64,000 nucleotides of DNA from Methylonatrum sp040877625. Its GTDB lineage: Bacteria > Pseudomonadota > Gammaproteobacteria > Nitrococcales > Aquisalimonadaceae. The first letter of the stretch is position 1. The number at the start of each line of letters is the position of its first letter. Location: positions 93,268 through 157,267 of the forward strand of contig JBBDNK010000006.1 in assembly GCA_040877625.1 (NCBI GenBank), in the 5' to 3' direction. Both the position numbers and the translations under genes were made by a program. Below are positions 36,422 through 44,810 of the stretch, in pieces. The notes beneath the pieces were generated by a model. That model saw only the letters and a program-made list of their open reading frames with translations. It did not search any database and was not told the DNA's origin.

Positions 36422-38572
36422 TTATGCCGAACGTACGGCACTCTTTACATACGCATCGACCACTCGGACACCGTGCCCTTGCGGCAGCACAAGCAAGGGG
36501 TTGATATCAATTTCGGAAAACCGCCGGCTTTCAGCCGTGACGAGGTCCGACAACCGGACTATCGCCTCCATTAACGCGTCAAGGTCGGATTTCTCGCGAC
36601 CTCTGGTGCCATTGAGTATCCGGCTGATGCGGGTTTGCGCGATCATCTGTTCGGCATCCTTGCGGGTAAGCGGTGCCAGTCTGAACGCGACATCCTCAAA
36701 GACCTCCGCATAGATGCCGCCCGCGCCAAACATGATCACCGGACCAAAGCCGGGATCATTCACGGCGCCGAGGATCACCTCTGTTCCGCCCTGAACCATT
36801 TCCTGCACCAGAACGCCTTCGAACCTAACCTGCGGGCCAAGCCTGTCAGGAATGCCCGCCAGTGCCTGGTAGGTCTCACGCACCTCTGTCGCATCCCTGA
36901 TGCCAATACGCACGCCTCCCGCGTCCGACTTGTGAGGGATGTCTCTGGAAAGCACCTTCATGACAACCGGGTAGCCAATCTGTTTGGCTGCGCTAGTAGC
37001 TTCATCCGCGGTAAAGGCGACCAGTTCCCTGGTGATCGGGAGGTTGTGAGATGCAAGAAACCGTTTGGCGTCGAACTCGTTCAGCGCCTCGGCCTGTCCC
37101 TGGATCGCAGGCGCTTCACCCGGGCCGGAAGGGGTTATATCTGCCTGCCTGCTCCGCGCGGCACTAAAATGACTGAGTGCTCCAAACCCCCGTGCACAGC
37201 GCACGGGGGACGAATAGCAGGGTATGCCTGCCTGGTCGAAAATCCGCGCCGCCTCCTCGGCGGTACCCTTCACCGGATTCCACGCGATCATGATTGGAAT
37301 ATCGGATTCCCGGGCGATAACGGCGATCTCTTTCGCAACGTACGTTGCGGTTTCACCGCCGATTGCAGCCAGACACAAGCCGAGCATGTTCACCGAAGGG
37401 TCATTGATAACGACGCGCAATGCGTTGCCAAACAGCTCCGGCGAGGTGGTCGCGCCGGCAGTGACATCCACGGGGTTATCAAGACTTGCAAACGCAGGCA
37501 ATAGCGGCCTGAGTTGATCCACCGTTGCGGATTGAAGTTGCACGACCTCCACGCCCAGTTCCGAACAGCGGTCCGCCATGGCAATGCCGGCGCCGCCGGA
37601 CAAGGAGATGATGGCAATGCCCGCGCCGTTCGGCCAGCGCTGAGTCTGCAATGCGCGCACGCAATCAGCCATGTCTCCGATATCGCTGACTCCGACGATG
37701 CCGTACTGACGGAATGCGGCATCGTAATAGGCATAGGCGCCGGCGAGATTGGCGGTATGGGAAGACGCCGCTTTCGCCCCTGCCGCGGTATTGCCAACCT
37801 TCCAGAACACAAGCGGTTTGCCGCACTGGAGTGCTTGCGCGCCAAGCTCTCTGAGCCTGTAGGCATCCTGAAAGCCTTCCACATAGCCTGCGACAACGCG
37901 TGTTTCAGGATCGCCCAGAAAGTACTTGATGCAGTCCAGCGAGGTCGTGGCCGCCTCGTTACCGGTGGAAATATAATGACGGATGCCGATCCCTTCGTCG
38001 TTCAGCCCCATCAGCAGCGAGTTGCCAAATGCGCCGGACTGCGAACTGAGGCTGACTGCCCCGGGACGATAGGTGACGGCATAGGGGGTGCCGAAGCCAA
38101 CCGGAATGTCCTCTGTGGCATTGATCAGCCCCTGGCAGTTGGGACCGATCAGCGTGATCCCGGCCTGGCTGGCGATGTCCCGGAGGGCGGCCTGCGCTGC
38201 TTCGCCGTCGGTTCCCGTCTCGGCATACCCCGACGAGAAAACAACGACGAAGCGCGCACCTCGGTCGCCGGCCTGCCTGATAACATCCGCGACCATCCGG
38301 GCGGCCACGGCAATGACCACCAGATCCGGCGCTTCCGGTAAAGCCCCCAGGTCCGGGTAGCATTTCAGGCCCTGAATTTCCTTGTACTTGGGATTAATCG
38401 GGTACAGAACCCCGGGGTACCCATGGTCCAGCAAGTGCCTGATGGGTTGGCCGCCAATGGCGGCCGGGTTGGAAGATGCACCGACCACGGCGATGGAGCG
38501 CGGGTTAAAGAGTGACGCCATAGCGCCGGAAGGCGCTGTCACCGATGCATGTTCGCGCCCATTCGCAGTCAT
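36422..38572 (-). CDS. Acetate--CoA ligase family protein, ADP-forming type (single chain)
   Basis: 716-residue fusion of the alpha and beta parts of ADP-forming acyl-CoA synthetase. The N-terminal CoA-binding Rossmann domain has LFNPRSIAVVGASSNP. It is followed by the ligase-CoA region, with the phosphorylated His in SSHTANLAG (His272), and a C-terminal ATP-grasp domain from about residue 490 (IGYPVVMKVLSRDIPHKSDAGGV ... VQEMVQGGTEVILG ... EIDINPLLVL). It activates a carboxylic acid to its CoA thioester. The start overlaps the acyl-CoA dehydrogenase stop by 4 bp, so the two are coupled. Confidence 0.9.
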   Translation of the reverse strand: MTANGREHASVTAPSGAMASLFNPRSIAVVGASSNPAAIGGQPIRHLLDHGYPGVLYPINPKYKEIQGLKCYPDLGALPEAPDLVVIAVAARMVADVIRQAGDRGARFVVVFSSGYAETGTDGEAAQAALRDIASQAGITLIGPNCQGLINATEDIPVGFGTPYAVTYRPGAVSLSSQSGAFGNSLLMGLNDEGIGIRHYISTGNEAATTSLDCIKYFLGDPETRVVAGYVEGFQDAYRLRELGAQALQCGKPLVFWKVGNTAAGAKAASSHTANLAGAYAYYDAAFRQYGIVGVSDIGDMADCVRALQTQRWPNGAGIAIISLSGGAGIAMADRCSELGVEVVQLQSATVDQLRPLLPAFASLDNPVDVTAGATTSPELFGNALRVVINDPSVNMLGLCLAAIGGETATYVAKEIAVIARESDIPIMIAWNPVKGTAEEAARIFDQAGIPCYSSPVRCARGFGALSHFSAARSRQADITPSGPGEAPAIQGQAEALNEFDAKRFLASHNLPITRELVAFTADEATSAAKQIGYPVVMKVLSRDIPHKSDAGGVRIGIRDATEVRETYQALAGIPDRLGPQVRFEGVLVQEMVQGGTEVILGAVNDPGFGPVIMFGAGGIYAEVFEDVAFRLAPLTRKDAEQMIAQTRISRILNGTRGREKSDLDALMEAIVRLSDLVTAESRRFSEIDINPLLVLPQGHGVRVVDAYVKSAVRSA

Positions 38573-39723
38573 CCGGCGCCCTGCAATGTCAGCTTGGCGA
38601 TGTTCAGCTGGTGGATCTGGCTGGTGCCCTCGTAGAGGCGGAACAACCGGACGTCACGATAGAGGCGTTCAATGCAGCTGTAATCCGCGACATATCCCTC
38701 GCCACCACAGATCTGCACTGCCCGGTCCGCTACCCGCCCGCACATCTCCGATGCAAAATATTTGCAGATCGAAGCATCCATGCGAACGTCCTCGCCGAGG
38801 TCGCGCTTGCGCGCAGTCTGAAGAATCAGTGCGCGCGCAGCCTGAATCTCGGCCTGGCAGTCCGCGATCAAGGCCTGTACGAGCTGAAATTCACTCACCG
38901 AGCGACCGAACTGTTTCCGCCCTTTCGCGAACCGGATGGCTTCGTCGAGCATGCGTATCGCCGGTCCGGTGCACAGGGCACTGAGGTGAATCCGCTGCTT
39001 GTTCAGCACTTTCATGGCGGTGCGAAACCCCATCCCTTCTTCGCCGCCGATCAGGTTCTCCCGAGGAACCCGGCAATCCTCGAAGTAGACCTCCGACACA
39101 GGCGATCCCGCCTGACCCATCATTCGATACGGTTTTCCGGTGGAAAGGCCGGGGGTATCGCGCTCCACCAGAAACGCACTGATTCCTCGACTGGAGGGAT
39201 CATCCGGATTGGTACGTGCCATGACGGTAAACAGGCCGGCGATCGGCGCATTGGTAATGAAGCGCTTGGTGCCGTTGAGGACGTACTCGGAACCCTGCCT
39301 TGATGCGGTCGTCTGAACCGACGTGGCATCCGACCCGGCCTCCGGCTCGGTCAGCGCAAAGCAGCCGGTCAGTTCACCGCTGGCCAGGCGCGGCAGATAG
39401 CGCGACTTCTGATCTGCCGTCCCGTCGGCCACCAGTGCCTCGGAACCAATTCCCGTATTCGTGCCGACACGCGCCCGGAATGCAGTCGATGCCTGCGAGA
39501 GCTCCATGGCGGCAAAGACCAGTTCTTCCGTCGTCAAACCGGCGCCACCGTATTCCTCAGGAATGCTCCAGCTGAAGAACCCACGGCGACGCATGTCCTC
39601 AACCAGGTCGTCCGGGATCTGGTCCAGCTCCTCCACCCGTTGTTCGTTGGGGATCGCCACATCCCGCACCCAGTCATGCACTTCGGTGGTCAGGCGATCA
39701 AGGCGCGCACCATCTCGGATCAT
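38569..39723 (-). CDS. Acyl-CoA dehydrogenase
   Basis: 384-residue FAD flavoenzyme. Visible features are IPEEYGGAGLTTEEL, the FAD-binding CFALTEPEAGSDATSVQTTA, FITNAPIAGLFTVMART and VSEVYFEDCRVPRENLIGGEEGMG. The C-terminal RLYRDVRLFRLYEGTSQIHQL contains the catalytic Glu (YEGTS). It oxidises an acyl-CoA to the enoyl-CoA, probably the product of the adjacent CoA ligase. Chain-length preference cannot be read by eye. Second gene of the leftward operon after the IclR regulator. Confidence 0.94.
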   Translation of the reverse strand: MIRDGARLDRLTTEVHDWVRDVAIPNEQRVEELDQIPDDLVEDMRRRGFFSWSIPEEYGGAGLTTEELVFAAMELSQASTAFRARVGTNTGIGSEALVADGTADQKSRYLPRLASGELTGCFALTEPEAGSDATSVQTTASRQGSEYVLNGTKRFITNAPIAGLFTVMARTNPDDPSSRGISAFLVERDTPGLSTGKPYRMMGQAGSPVSEVYFEDCRVPRENLIGGEEGMGFRTAMKVLNKQRIHLSALCTGPAIRMLDEAIRFAKGRKQFGRSVSEFQLVQALIADCQAEIQAARALILQTARKRDLGEDVRMDASICKYFASEMCGRVADRAVQICGGEGYVADYSCIERLYRDVRLFRLYEGTSQIHQLNIAKLTLQGAG

Positions 39724-39787
39724 CGTTAGTCTCCAACTCGTATCAACCAGGCGGACCGAAGCCGCCTGAAAGCGAGGCGCATGGCGG

Positions 39788-40774
39788 TCATGCCCTCGTG
39801 GTTATGCCTGTTTCGCTGACTGGAACATGCAGATTTTCGAGTTCGGTCAGTAGCAACTGTCCCAGCGCAGCCAGGCGGTCAGCGTCCGCCCGAAACGACG
39901 GCATCATCAGGCCCAGCACCGCCCTGGGAACGCCTGCTGCATCGCGGACGGCCACGGTCACGGCACTGGCCCCCTCGACACGCTCCCCGGTAGAAACGGC
40001 ATAACCTGCTTTGCGGATCCGTTGCAGGTCGGCAACCAGCGCGTCCTTATCCGGCCGGAACCGGGTTATCTGTTCCATCGAAACGTCACTCAGGAATCGC
40101 TCCAGTTCTTCATCCGTCATCGCCGCCAATGCCGCCTTGCCGCCTGCGCCGAGATAGAGCGGGAACGACGTGCCGACGTCCAGAACGTAGCGGACCGGGT
40201 GAGAACTCGGAATGACGGCGGTCACTACCTGCATGGCGCCTGAGATATGAAACAGCGACACCGTTTCTCCGGTCGCTCGGTGCAGGGATTCCATTACCGG
40301 GCGAATCACCGCCGTCAGACTATCCCCCCGGAGTAATGGTTTGGCGATCTCCAGCAGCGAATAGGACAGTCTCCAGCGATCATCGCCCAGGGCGGACTCC
40401 ACGATGCGCTTCTCCGCCATTGGCGCCAGCAATTCCTCGACAATTGGTTCATCGAGGCCAGTATGGTGGGCAAGTTCCGGAAGATTGCTGCCGCGAGGTG
40501 AGGCCTCCGCGATGGCGCGCAGCAGATCAACCGCCCGACTGATGGCGCCCGTTCCCGTGGAGCGTCCCGTATGCAGATAACGCTTGTCCGCCGGCCGGCG
40601 ATACACGTAGCCACGCGCCTCCAGAGTCTGCAGAACCCGATATGCAATCGGCGTTGCCTCATGGAGTTCAGTAGCGATCTCGGTCAACGACATGGGCCCT
40701 TCGGAGCGCTCGATAAGTTCCAGCACATCAAGCGCCCGGGACAGCGATTTTAGTTGTGTGGTTTCAGTAGGCAC
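39788..40774 (-). CDS. IclR-family regulator with two winged-helix domains
   Basis: 328 residues, about 60-70 longer than a typical IclR protein. The first winged helix spans residues 9-70 (SLSRALDVLELIERSEGPMS ... PIAYRVLQTLEARGYVYR). A second IclR-like winged helix is visible at about 77-148 (AISRAVDLLRAIAEASPRGS ... EPIVEELLAPMAEKRIVES). The effector-binding domain follows (LHRATGETVSLFHISG, RYVLDVGTSFPLYLGAGGKA, GYAVSTGERVEGASAVTVAV). GTG start at 40774 with GGAGA upstream. It lies at the head of the dehydrogenase-ligase-TctCBA-reductase operon and probably controls it. Confidence 0.9.
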   Translation of the reverse strand: MPTETTQLKSLSRALDVLELIERSEGPMSLTEIATELHEATPIAYRVLQTLEARGYVYRRPADKRYLHTGRSTGTGAISRAVDLLRAIAEASPRGSNLPELAHHTGLDEPIVEELLAPMAEKRIVESALGDDRWRLSYSLLEIAKPLLRGDSLTAVIRPVMESLHRATGETVSLFHISGAMQVVTAVIPSSHPVRYVLDVGTSFPLYLGAGGKAALAAMTDEELERFLSDVSMEQITRFRPDKDALVADLQRIRKAGYAVSTGERVEGASAVTVAVRDAAGVPRAVLGLMMPSFRADADRLAALGQLLLTELENLHVPVSETGITTRA

Positions 40775-40827
40775 TTACGTTCTCCGTATGCGATTACGCT
40801 AGCAGAAAGTCTGTAGAACGCAAAATG

Positions 40828-40851
40828 CGAAATTTCCGGAGCTGAAATTCG
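40828..40851. promoter_or_regulatory. Possible operator upstream of IclR operon
   Basis: CGAAATTTC (40828-40836) and GAAATTCG (40844-40851) form an imperfect inverted repeat about 55 bp upstream of the IclR start. An additional pair CGTTCT/AGAACG lies closer to the gene. IclR regulators often bind such dyads near their own promoter; assignment is tentative. Confidence 0.3.
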
Positions 40852-41042
40852 AAGACAAGAGGGACTTCGCCGCATTGCGGGCATTCGTGCGATAGCCGTC
40901 GAGGTATCCTGGGGCGGTTTACTATTCGGTCATGCCTGGTTTCCCACTTCCAGGTGGTCGTTCAGGGCCAGATCGCCTTGTGAGGCGTCCTGACCCTGAA
41001 CGGTGAACTGGCCCTGCAACTGAGGGCCTTCCAAATCCGGGC

Positions 41043-41357
41043 CTACTTGATCTGCATGCCATTTTTCACGGACGTGACGCCGCCAACTCCGCGCGCCACT
41101 GTCACGGCTCGGTTTGCGGCTGCCTGTGAACTGACGAAACCGCTCAGCTGGACCTCGCCGCGGAAGGTTTCGACGTTGATCTCCAGCACCTTCAGATCAG
41201 GTTCGTTGAAGATAGCGGTCTTGACCTTCGTCGTGATAACGCTGTCATCAATATACTCGCCAGGCGCCTGCCTGGTTTCGGTCGCTGCACAGCCGACCAG
41301 GCCAAAAACCGTGAATGCCAAAAGGAAAATGGACAGCAATCGGCTGAATCGACTCAT
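41043..41357 (-). CDS. BON-domain lipoprotein
   Basis: 104-residue lipoprotein. The signal peptide ends in the lipobox LVGC, with Cys at residue 23. The single BON domain has DDSVITTKVKTAIFNEPDLKVLEINVETFRGEVQLSGFVSS and the closing VARGVGGVTSVKNGM. BON proteins (OsmY-like) associate with membranes and are often induced by osmotic or envelope stress. The gene stands alone, with no obvious operon partner, between the IclR gene and the broken CheB/CheR gene. The 268-bp gap before it on the left contains only the possible operator. Confidence 0.9.
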   Translation of the reverse strand: MSRFSRLLSIFLLAFTVFGLVGCAATETRQAPGEYIDDSVITTKVKTAIFNEPDLKVLEINVETFRGEVQLSGFVSSQAAANRAVTVARGVGGVTSVKNGMQIK

Positions 41358-41491
41358 GGTTGAATCCTCTATCTATGGGGATGCCGTGAAGCGAGGGGTC
41401 CACAACGCGACGCGCGTTGGCGCTTCCGAGCGTCAACAGTAAGCCTGGAGTCGGATTCAGTCGGTGCGATCGCACACGTATTCATTTGTGT

Positions 41492-42874
41492 TCACGGACG
41501 CGAATCCTGGCGAAGCGCCGTTTCCAGCGTTTTTGTCTCGGTAATGTCGAACAGTGTGATGACAACGCCGTCGATCACGTTGTCCAGTCTGCGGTAGGGC
41601 ATGATGCGCGCGGAAAACCAGCGGCCGTCGGTGGCCTTGACCTGTTTCTCCGAAGCGCGCAGTGAGCGCAGGGTTTCGACGGCGTCTTCATGCAGCAGCG
41701 GGTACTCCAGGCTGGTGGTCAGGTCACTCAACGGGCGGCCGACGTCGCTTTCCCGAAGACTGAAAATGGTTGCCGCGCGGTCGGTATAGCGTCGCACGTT
41801 CAGATTCTGGTCGAGAAACAGAATCGCGATTTCGATGCTGTTGAGTACGTTCTGCATGTCGCTCTGGGCGAGGGCGAGATCATCCAGTTTCGCTTGAAGT
41901 TCGGTGTTGATGGTCTGCAATTCCTCGTTCATGGACTGCATTTCTTCCTTCGAGGTCGTGAGTTCTTCGTTGGTTGATTGCAGTTCCTCGTTGGTTGACT
42001 GTAATTCCTCGTTCGATGGTTGAAGCTCTTCCCGTGAGAGACGTGTTTCCTCGCGCAAGGCGATGATTTCGTCGCGATACTGCTGGAGTTCGGCTGCATG
42101 TGCCGCCTCGACTGCTGTCCGGCCTCCTCTTTGCCGTCGTGCGGAAGCCTGCGCAATGTCTCGGAACACCACCATGGTCATGCCGCGCAAGGCAGCCGGT
42201 TCATGAAAGGCCTGTATCGTCACGTCGACGGTCAGCCTGGTATCCCGTTCGGTCATCTGGAGGCCGTGGATGTGCACGGGTTCAGCCTGCTCGTTTGCCT
42301 GCCTGAGCCCTTCGGCAAGCGCCCTGCGAAGCCCTGGACGGGCCATGGCATGGATGTTCCAGTTGGCCTTGCCCGCCGCGGGCTCGAGATACTTGCCCGT
42401 ACGGCCGCTGATGTAAACGATGTCTCCTTCACTGCCCAGCAAAACGGCAGCGGGCGCATACACCTGGAGCAGCACGCGGTCGGCGGCCGCCGGCAGGCTG
42501 TCAGCCTGGTCTGTCGGAACGTTTGGTGTGACCACGGAATGCTCCTTTGTCGCCCGGGACAGTGGGGGGAACGATTTCAGCAAGAACTCCGAGCCTTCAA
42601 TGGAGGGTGTCTGCCGCCGTGAATAAATCCTTAATGCTGACTGCAGGGGGGTGAACAGGTGTGTCTGTCGCCCCACGGTTTCGGAACCCCCGAGCAGCAG
42701 AAGGCCGTCAGGATGCAGACAGTAGTGGAACATAGGGATCAGCTTGCGCTGGAGCACCGCGTCAACGTAAATCAGCAGGTTTCGACAAGCGAGCAAGTCG
42801 AGCTTGGTAAAGGGGGGGTCAAGCACCACATCATGCTGGGCGAAAAGCACCATGTCGCGGGTATGGGCATTCAC
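41492..42874 (-). CDS. Remnant: CheR C-terminal part, coiled coil and PAS domain
   Basis: Open frame of 460 codons from a GTG at 42874, downstream part of the broken CheB-CheR-PAS gene. It keeps the end of the CheR domain (FAQHDVVLDPPFTKLDLLACRNLLIYV). A PAS-like middle region follows, then a heptad-rich coiled coil (repeats of SNEELQSTNEEL type) and a final PAS domain (IAILFLDQNLNVRRYTDRA) ending ITETKTLETALRQ. Without the SAM-binding motif it cannot methylate. If translated, it might act only as a PAS/coiled-coil protein. No clear ribosome-binding site is seen. Confidence 0.5.
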   Translation of the reverse strand: MNAHTRDMVLFAQHDVVLDPPFTKLDLLACRNLLIYVDAVLQRKLIPMFHYCLHPDGLLLLGGSETVGRQTHLFTPLQSALRIYSRRQTPSIEGSEFLLKSFPPLSRATKEHSVVTPNVPTDQADSLPAAADRVLLQVYAPAAVLLGSEGDIVYISGRTGKYLEPAAGKANWNIHAMARPGLRRALAEGLRQANEQAEPVHIHGLQMTERDTRLTVDVTIQAFHEPAALRGMTMVVFRDIAQASARRQRGGRTAVEAAHAAELQQYRDEIIALREETRLSREELQPSNEELQSTNEELQSTNEELTTSKEEMQSMNEELQTINTELQAKLDDLALAQSDMQNVLNSIEIAILFLDQNLNVRRYTDRAATIFSLRESDVGRPLSDLTTSLEYPLLHEDAVETLRSLRASEKQVKATDGRWFSARIMPYRRLDNVIDGVVITLFDITETKTLETALRQDSRP

Positions 42875-42987
42875 CCGGTAATGAGTCTCGTGAAGCGTGA
42901 AAAAACGGGCCAGCCGCGCCGCCGAGACGCTGTTGCTGATGGACAGCGGATAGTCGCCGTAACGCGCGGTCGCGATGGCGTCCGGGC

Positions 42988-43836
42988 TCAGATCGGATGC
43001 GAATATCTGCAGGTTGACAGGCTTTGATTATCGATTTCCTGCGCATTGTGCTCTAGAAGATCGGCGTAAAGCGCCGGCGTGGCAATCCCGTGGATGATCA
43101 TGCGTCGCTCAATGCGGCGATGCAGGGTGCTGGCCTTGTACAGCGAGAAATCATGTCGTGTGCGTTGCTGAAGAAGACTGACAATTCTGTGCAATGGCTC
43201 TGGTGGCGCAGCGATATGCCGGTCGTCATCCGCTGCGGCCGCGGGATCAGGGATCTTGTCGACATAGGCCTGGATTCGGGCAGCCAGTTCTCCCGGCGGC
43301 GCAATGATGTCGGCGCATCCGGCGGCAATCGCGCTCCGCGGCATGGAGTCAAATTGTGCCGACGCTGGTTGCTGTGCCAGGGTCAGGCCACCAACAGCCT
43401 TGATCGCCTGCATGCCGAGAGTTCCATCCGAGCCCATGCCGGAAAGGATCACCGCGATCGATCGTTCTCCTAGCGTGCTGGCCAACGATGAAAAGAGCAC
43501 GTTGATAGGCAGCCGCATGCCGCGAGGCTCCACCGGCCTTGTCAGGTGAAGCGCACCATCCGCCAGGCTGAGTTCCGCGTTCGGCGGTATGACATACACG
43601 GAGTCGGGGGCGACCGGCATGCCCTGTTCCGCCTCATGTACGGTCATGACGGTGACCCGCTGCAAGAGCTGGGGCAACAGCGCCTTCTGGGTGGGGTCGA
43701 GATGCTGGACCACGATATAGGCCACGCCACTGTCGGGTCGGGCCTGCGCAAAGAAGTCCCCCAGCGCGGTCAGGCCGCCCGCTGAGGCGCCCAGGCCGAC
43801 GATACGGGGTGAGGTTTTGGTATCGGGAGCCGTCAA
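42988..43836 (-). CDS. cheB: CheB methylesterase domain protein (5' part of broken gene)
   Basis: 282 residues. The CheB catalytic domain is complete: GLGASAGGLTAL (nucleophile Ser), VVQHLDPTQ (His) and SGMGSDGTLG (Asp). A truncated CheR N-terminal helical region follows, and then 12 out-of-frame residues. There is no receiver domain, as usual for CheB-CheR fusions. The start overlaps the preceding PAS gene by 4 bp. The methylesterase may still be made and active. No other chemotaxis gene lies in the window, so its role (receptor or non-chemotactic signalling) is unknown. Confidence 0.65.
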   Translation of the reverse strand: MTAPDTKTSPRIVGLGASAGGLTALGDFFAQARPDSGVAYIVVQHLDPTQKALLPQLLQRVTVMTVHEAEQGMPVAPDSVYVIPPNAELSLADGALHLTRPVEPRGMRLPINVLFSSLASTLGERSIAVILSGMGSDGTLGMQAIKAVGGLTLAQQPASAQFDSMPRSAIAAGCADIIAPPGELAARIQAYVDKIPDPAAAADDDRHIAAPPEPLHRIVSLLQQRTRHDFSLYKASTLHRRIERRMIIHGIATPALYADLLEHNAQEIDNQSLSTCRYSHPI

Positions 43837-44426
43837 GGCTCCCTTGAACCCTGTCGTTCCACTACGATCATAAGCGCAATGTCTCCGTCCGTAGGCACTG
43901 ACGCGACGATGCGCGAAGGGATGTTGTTCCGGTTGAAGCGGATGTCGCAGGTGGCGTCATGGCTTTCGTCGCGTAGCGCGGTGAAAAGATTCGCCAATGC
44001 CGATCGACTCTCCGCGGCGACGAATTCCGCAAGATTGCGGCCGGTAACAGCGTCCCGACTGACGCCAAGCAGGTTAATACCGGCGCGATTGGCTTCAATA
44101 ATGACGCCCGCCCTGTCAACCACCAAGTAGGCCAAAGGGGCCAGCTCGTAGAAGGCCTGGTAACGCGTCAGACTCTCCGTCATTTCCTGCGCCGCTGATT
44201 CCATCTGGCCACGCTGCAGGCCAAGTTCAACCTGATGGACCTGGAGTTCATGCAGAAGCTTGAGCGCGTCAGGGGCACTATCCGACGAACTGGCAAGCCG
44301 ATAGAGTACGCCGAGGGCGTCGGCGTTTACCGTCCAGGTATCCGCCGGCGGCGCCGTGCCGGATTTGATTCTGTTCTCGGCATCGAGGCGCCGTCGTTCT
44401 GCCTCTAACAGCTCATTGGACGTCAT
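43833..44426 (-). CDS. PAS-domain protein upstream of CheB
   Basis: 197-residue cytosolic protein. The N-terminal half is helical with a heptad pattern (ALKLLHELQVHQVELGLQRGQME). This is followed by one PAS domain at about residues 90-195 (YELAPLAYLVVDRAGVIIEANRAGINLLGVSRDAVTG). The helix-PAS arrangement resembles small sensors encoded before CheB-CheR-PAS genes. Translationally coupled (ATGA) to the CheB frame. The sensed signal is unknown. Confidence 0.85.
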   Translation of the reverse strand: MTSNELLEAERRRLDAENRIKSGTAPPADTWTVNADALGVLYRLASSSDSAPDALKLLHELQVHQVELGLQRGQMESAAQEMTESLTRYQAFYELAPLAYLVVDRAGVIIEANRAGINLLGVSRDAVTGRNLAEFVAAESRSALANLFTALRDESHDATCDIRFNRNNIPSRIVASVPTDGDIALMIVVERQGSREP

Positions 44427-44583
44427 ACAGCCTCCGATGGTTCTCTATGTGCGCTGTGCGCCAGAAAGCCCTGACGATCAGTACGTCCATCATCGTACTC
44501 CATCCGGGAGTGACGAGGGCAAATGCCCGTTGATAAGAAGGAGCGCGGAATAGTCGGCGCTCAGGGCATTATTCAGCTGTACG

Positions 44584-44620
44584 CCCTATGGAGACACTGA
44601 TGTATTCCCATGGTGCTCTG
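44584..44620 (+). repeat. Dispersed repeat (family copy C) upstream of giant gene
   Basis: Thirty-seven bases beginning CCCTATGGAGACACTGAT, matching copy B (5215-5251, opposite strand) at 35 positions. It lies in the 384-bp gap between the PAS gene and the giant exoprotein gene. That gap otherwise holds the 10-bp array and the promoter region, with no gene seen. Confidence 0.75.
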
Positions 44621-44646
44621 ACAGGTAAATGTTGCTAGCGCAACAA

Positions 44647-44726
44647 TGTAAGATTTCGCAAGATTTCGAAATACTTCGAAACATTTAATAAGTCTTCGCA
44701 ATATTAAGAAAGACATTGCAACCTTA
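44647..44726 (+). repeat. Array of eight 10-bp units upstream of giant exoprotein gene
   Basis: Eight consecutive 10-base units: TGTAAGATTT, CGCAAGATTT, CGAAATACTT, CGAAACATTT, AATAAGTCTT, CGCAATATTA, AGAAAGACAT, TGCAACCTTA (consensus near CGMAAKATTT). The period equals about one helical turn, so A/T runs are in phase and the DNA should be curved. The array ends at 44726, where a -35 box would sit for a -10 at TATAGA (44750-44755), and no -35 match is present. This is compatible with an activator- or architecture-dependent promoter. Confidence 0.7.
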
Positions 44727-44810
44727 AAGCCTTCCCGGGTTCACGTTTTTATAGACTCCAAGTGCGTAGCATTATCGGGAGATAATTCTAATTTGCACCC
44801 AGGAGTTCCA

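Larger units (their letters stand above)
41492..43836 (-). pseudogene. Broken CheB-CheR-PAS fusion gene (internal deletion plus frame change)
   Basis: A leftward CheB-CheR-PAS protein normally encoded in one frame. Frame 1 runs from 43836 through the CheB domain into the CheR N-terminal helices (LYKASTLHRRIERRMIIHG ... AQEID), then stops at 42988. The other frame picks up at about 43030 with VNLQIFASDLSPDAIATARYG and continues to the stop at 41492. The usual stretch between EID and the LQIFASD strand is missing: the FFRDPEAF-type segment and the Gly-rich SAM-binding motif, roughly 75-90 residues. CheR activity is therefore lost. A simple sequencing frameshift would not remove this segment. 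Confidence 0.8.

Noticed and set aside
42988..43040. Programmed ribosomal frameshift in the CheB-CheR gene
   Set aside because: No slippery heptamer was seen, and conserved CheR residues between the two frames are absent, so a deletion explains the break better.
44427..44810. A small gene in the gap before the giant exoprotein
   Set aside because: No frame with a start, ribosome-binding site and sensible composition was found. The sequence is explained by repeat C, the 10-bp array and a promoter region.
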